A stretch of DNA of 13,301 nt from an uncultured Elusimicrobia bacterium (lineage in GTDB: Bacteria; Elusimicrobiota; Elusimicrobia; UBA1565; UBA9628), in contig CAIQSZ010000455.1 in NCBI GenBank assembly GCA_903874575.1, forward strand, positions 1 through 13,301. The letters are read 5' to 3'. This document shows positions 13,031 to 13,301 of this stretch, piece after piece. The position numbers were made by a program, and so were the translations under genes. Numbering within the stretch: position 1 is the first letter of the stretch; each line of letters begins with the position of its first letter. The notes under the pieces were generated by a model. The model was not told where the DNA came from. It did no database searches and saw only the letters and a list, made by a program, of their open reading frames with translations.

Positions 13031-13301
13031 ATGGCAATTAAAGTCGGCATCAATGGCTTCGGACGCATCGGGCGCCTCGTTCTGCGCGCCAGCCTGAAGA
13101 ATCCGGACATCTCGGTCGTCGCGATCAACGATCTGACGGACGCGAAGATGAACGCGCACCTGTTCAAGTACGACTCGACTTTCGGCGTCTACCCCGGCTC
13201 GGTCGAGGCGGTCGGCAACGACCTCAAGATCGACGGCAAGCTCATCAAGGTGTTCGCGGAGCGCGATCCCGCCAAGCTGCCGTGGGGCTCGGTCGGCGTG
13301 G
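13031..13301 (+). CDS. gap: Glyceraldehyde-3-phosphate dehydrogenase, N-terminal part (3' end cut by window edge)
   Basis: Glycolytic and gluconeogenic enzyme that oxidises glyceraldehyde 3-phosphate to 1,3-bisphosphoglycerate with NAD(P)+. Only the first 90 codons are inside the window. They show the Rossmann-fold opening KVGINGFGRIGRLVLRA, then VVAINDLTD, whose Asp after the second strand is typical of NAD-preferring forms. Then come HLFKYDSTFGVYPG and a strand reading IKVFAERDPAKLPWG, all characteristic of type I GAPDH. The catalytic Cys lies beyond the window. ATG at 13031 is preceded by GGAGGA at 13015-13020, spaced 10 bases. High-GC codon use matches the main genome, unlike the minus-strand gene next to it. 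Confidence 0.97.
   Translation, partial: MAIKVGINGFGRIGRLVLRASLKNPDISVVAINDLTDAKMNAHLFKYDSTFGVYPGSVEAVGNDLKIDGKLIKVFAERDPAKLPWGSVGV

Overview
The window is a GC-rich stretch of bacterial chromosome (a hand count of one typical line, 12001-12060, gives 43 of 60 bases G/C), densely coded almost entirely on the + strand. Its genes point to a Gram-negative (diderm) bacterium: an ExbB/ExbD/TonB proton-driven envelope complex, an OmpA-like periplasmic protein, a large exported TPR protein, type I QueF and a GAPDH. The mix would suit a high-GC Elusimicrobiota or related deep-branching diderm, or a deltaproteobacterial-type lineage. That assignment is inference from gene content only and is weak.

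Layout. Positions 1-3300 hold a translationally coupled trio: the C-terminal part of a Cu+-type P1B ATPase (cut by the window edge), queF (last step of preQ1 synthesis) and a polytopic GT-C-type membrane glycosyltransferase. Each gene overlaps the next by a few bases. A recognisable promoter then drives a tRNA-Val(GAC) gene with encoded CCA (3346-3420). After a 170-bp gap with an AT-rich promoter, thrS begins (3591), encoding a threonyl-tRNA synthetase without the N-terminal TGS domain.

From thrS to 12245 the genes are packed head to tail, with gaps of 1 to 19 bases: thrS, a 1123-aa exported TPR protein, exbB, two tandem exbD paralogues, a long tonB, and a secreted protein with an Ig/FlgD-like middle and a degenerate OmpA-like C-terminus. 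This six-gene envelope module is the most interesting part of the window. It has one TolQ/ExbB-type stator and two ExbD-type subunits, as in the Myxococcus AglRQS gliding motor. It also has its own TonB, a giant TPR partner and an OmpA-like protein that appears to have lost the peptidoglycan-binding residues. No TonB-dependent receptor is present in the window. The likely picture is a dedicated proton-motive-force-driven machine that transmits force or energy through the periplasm; its cargo or output is unknown.

Positions 12246-13030 are different. A convergent minus-strand gene of markedly lower GC (40% over 12361-12540 by hand count) encodes a small exported four-cysteine protein of unknown function. 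It has its own promoter and an operator-like palindrome. Divergent from it, gap (GAPDH) starts at 13031 and runs off the window; its leader carries a perfect 7-bp hairpin just before the ribosome-binding site. No CRISPR array, insertion sequence or gene-free stretch over 300 bases was seen.
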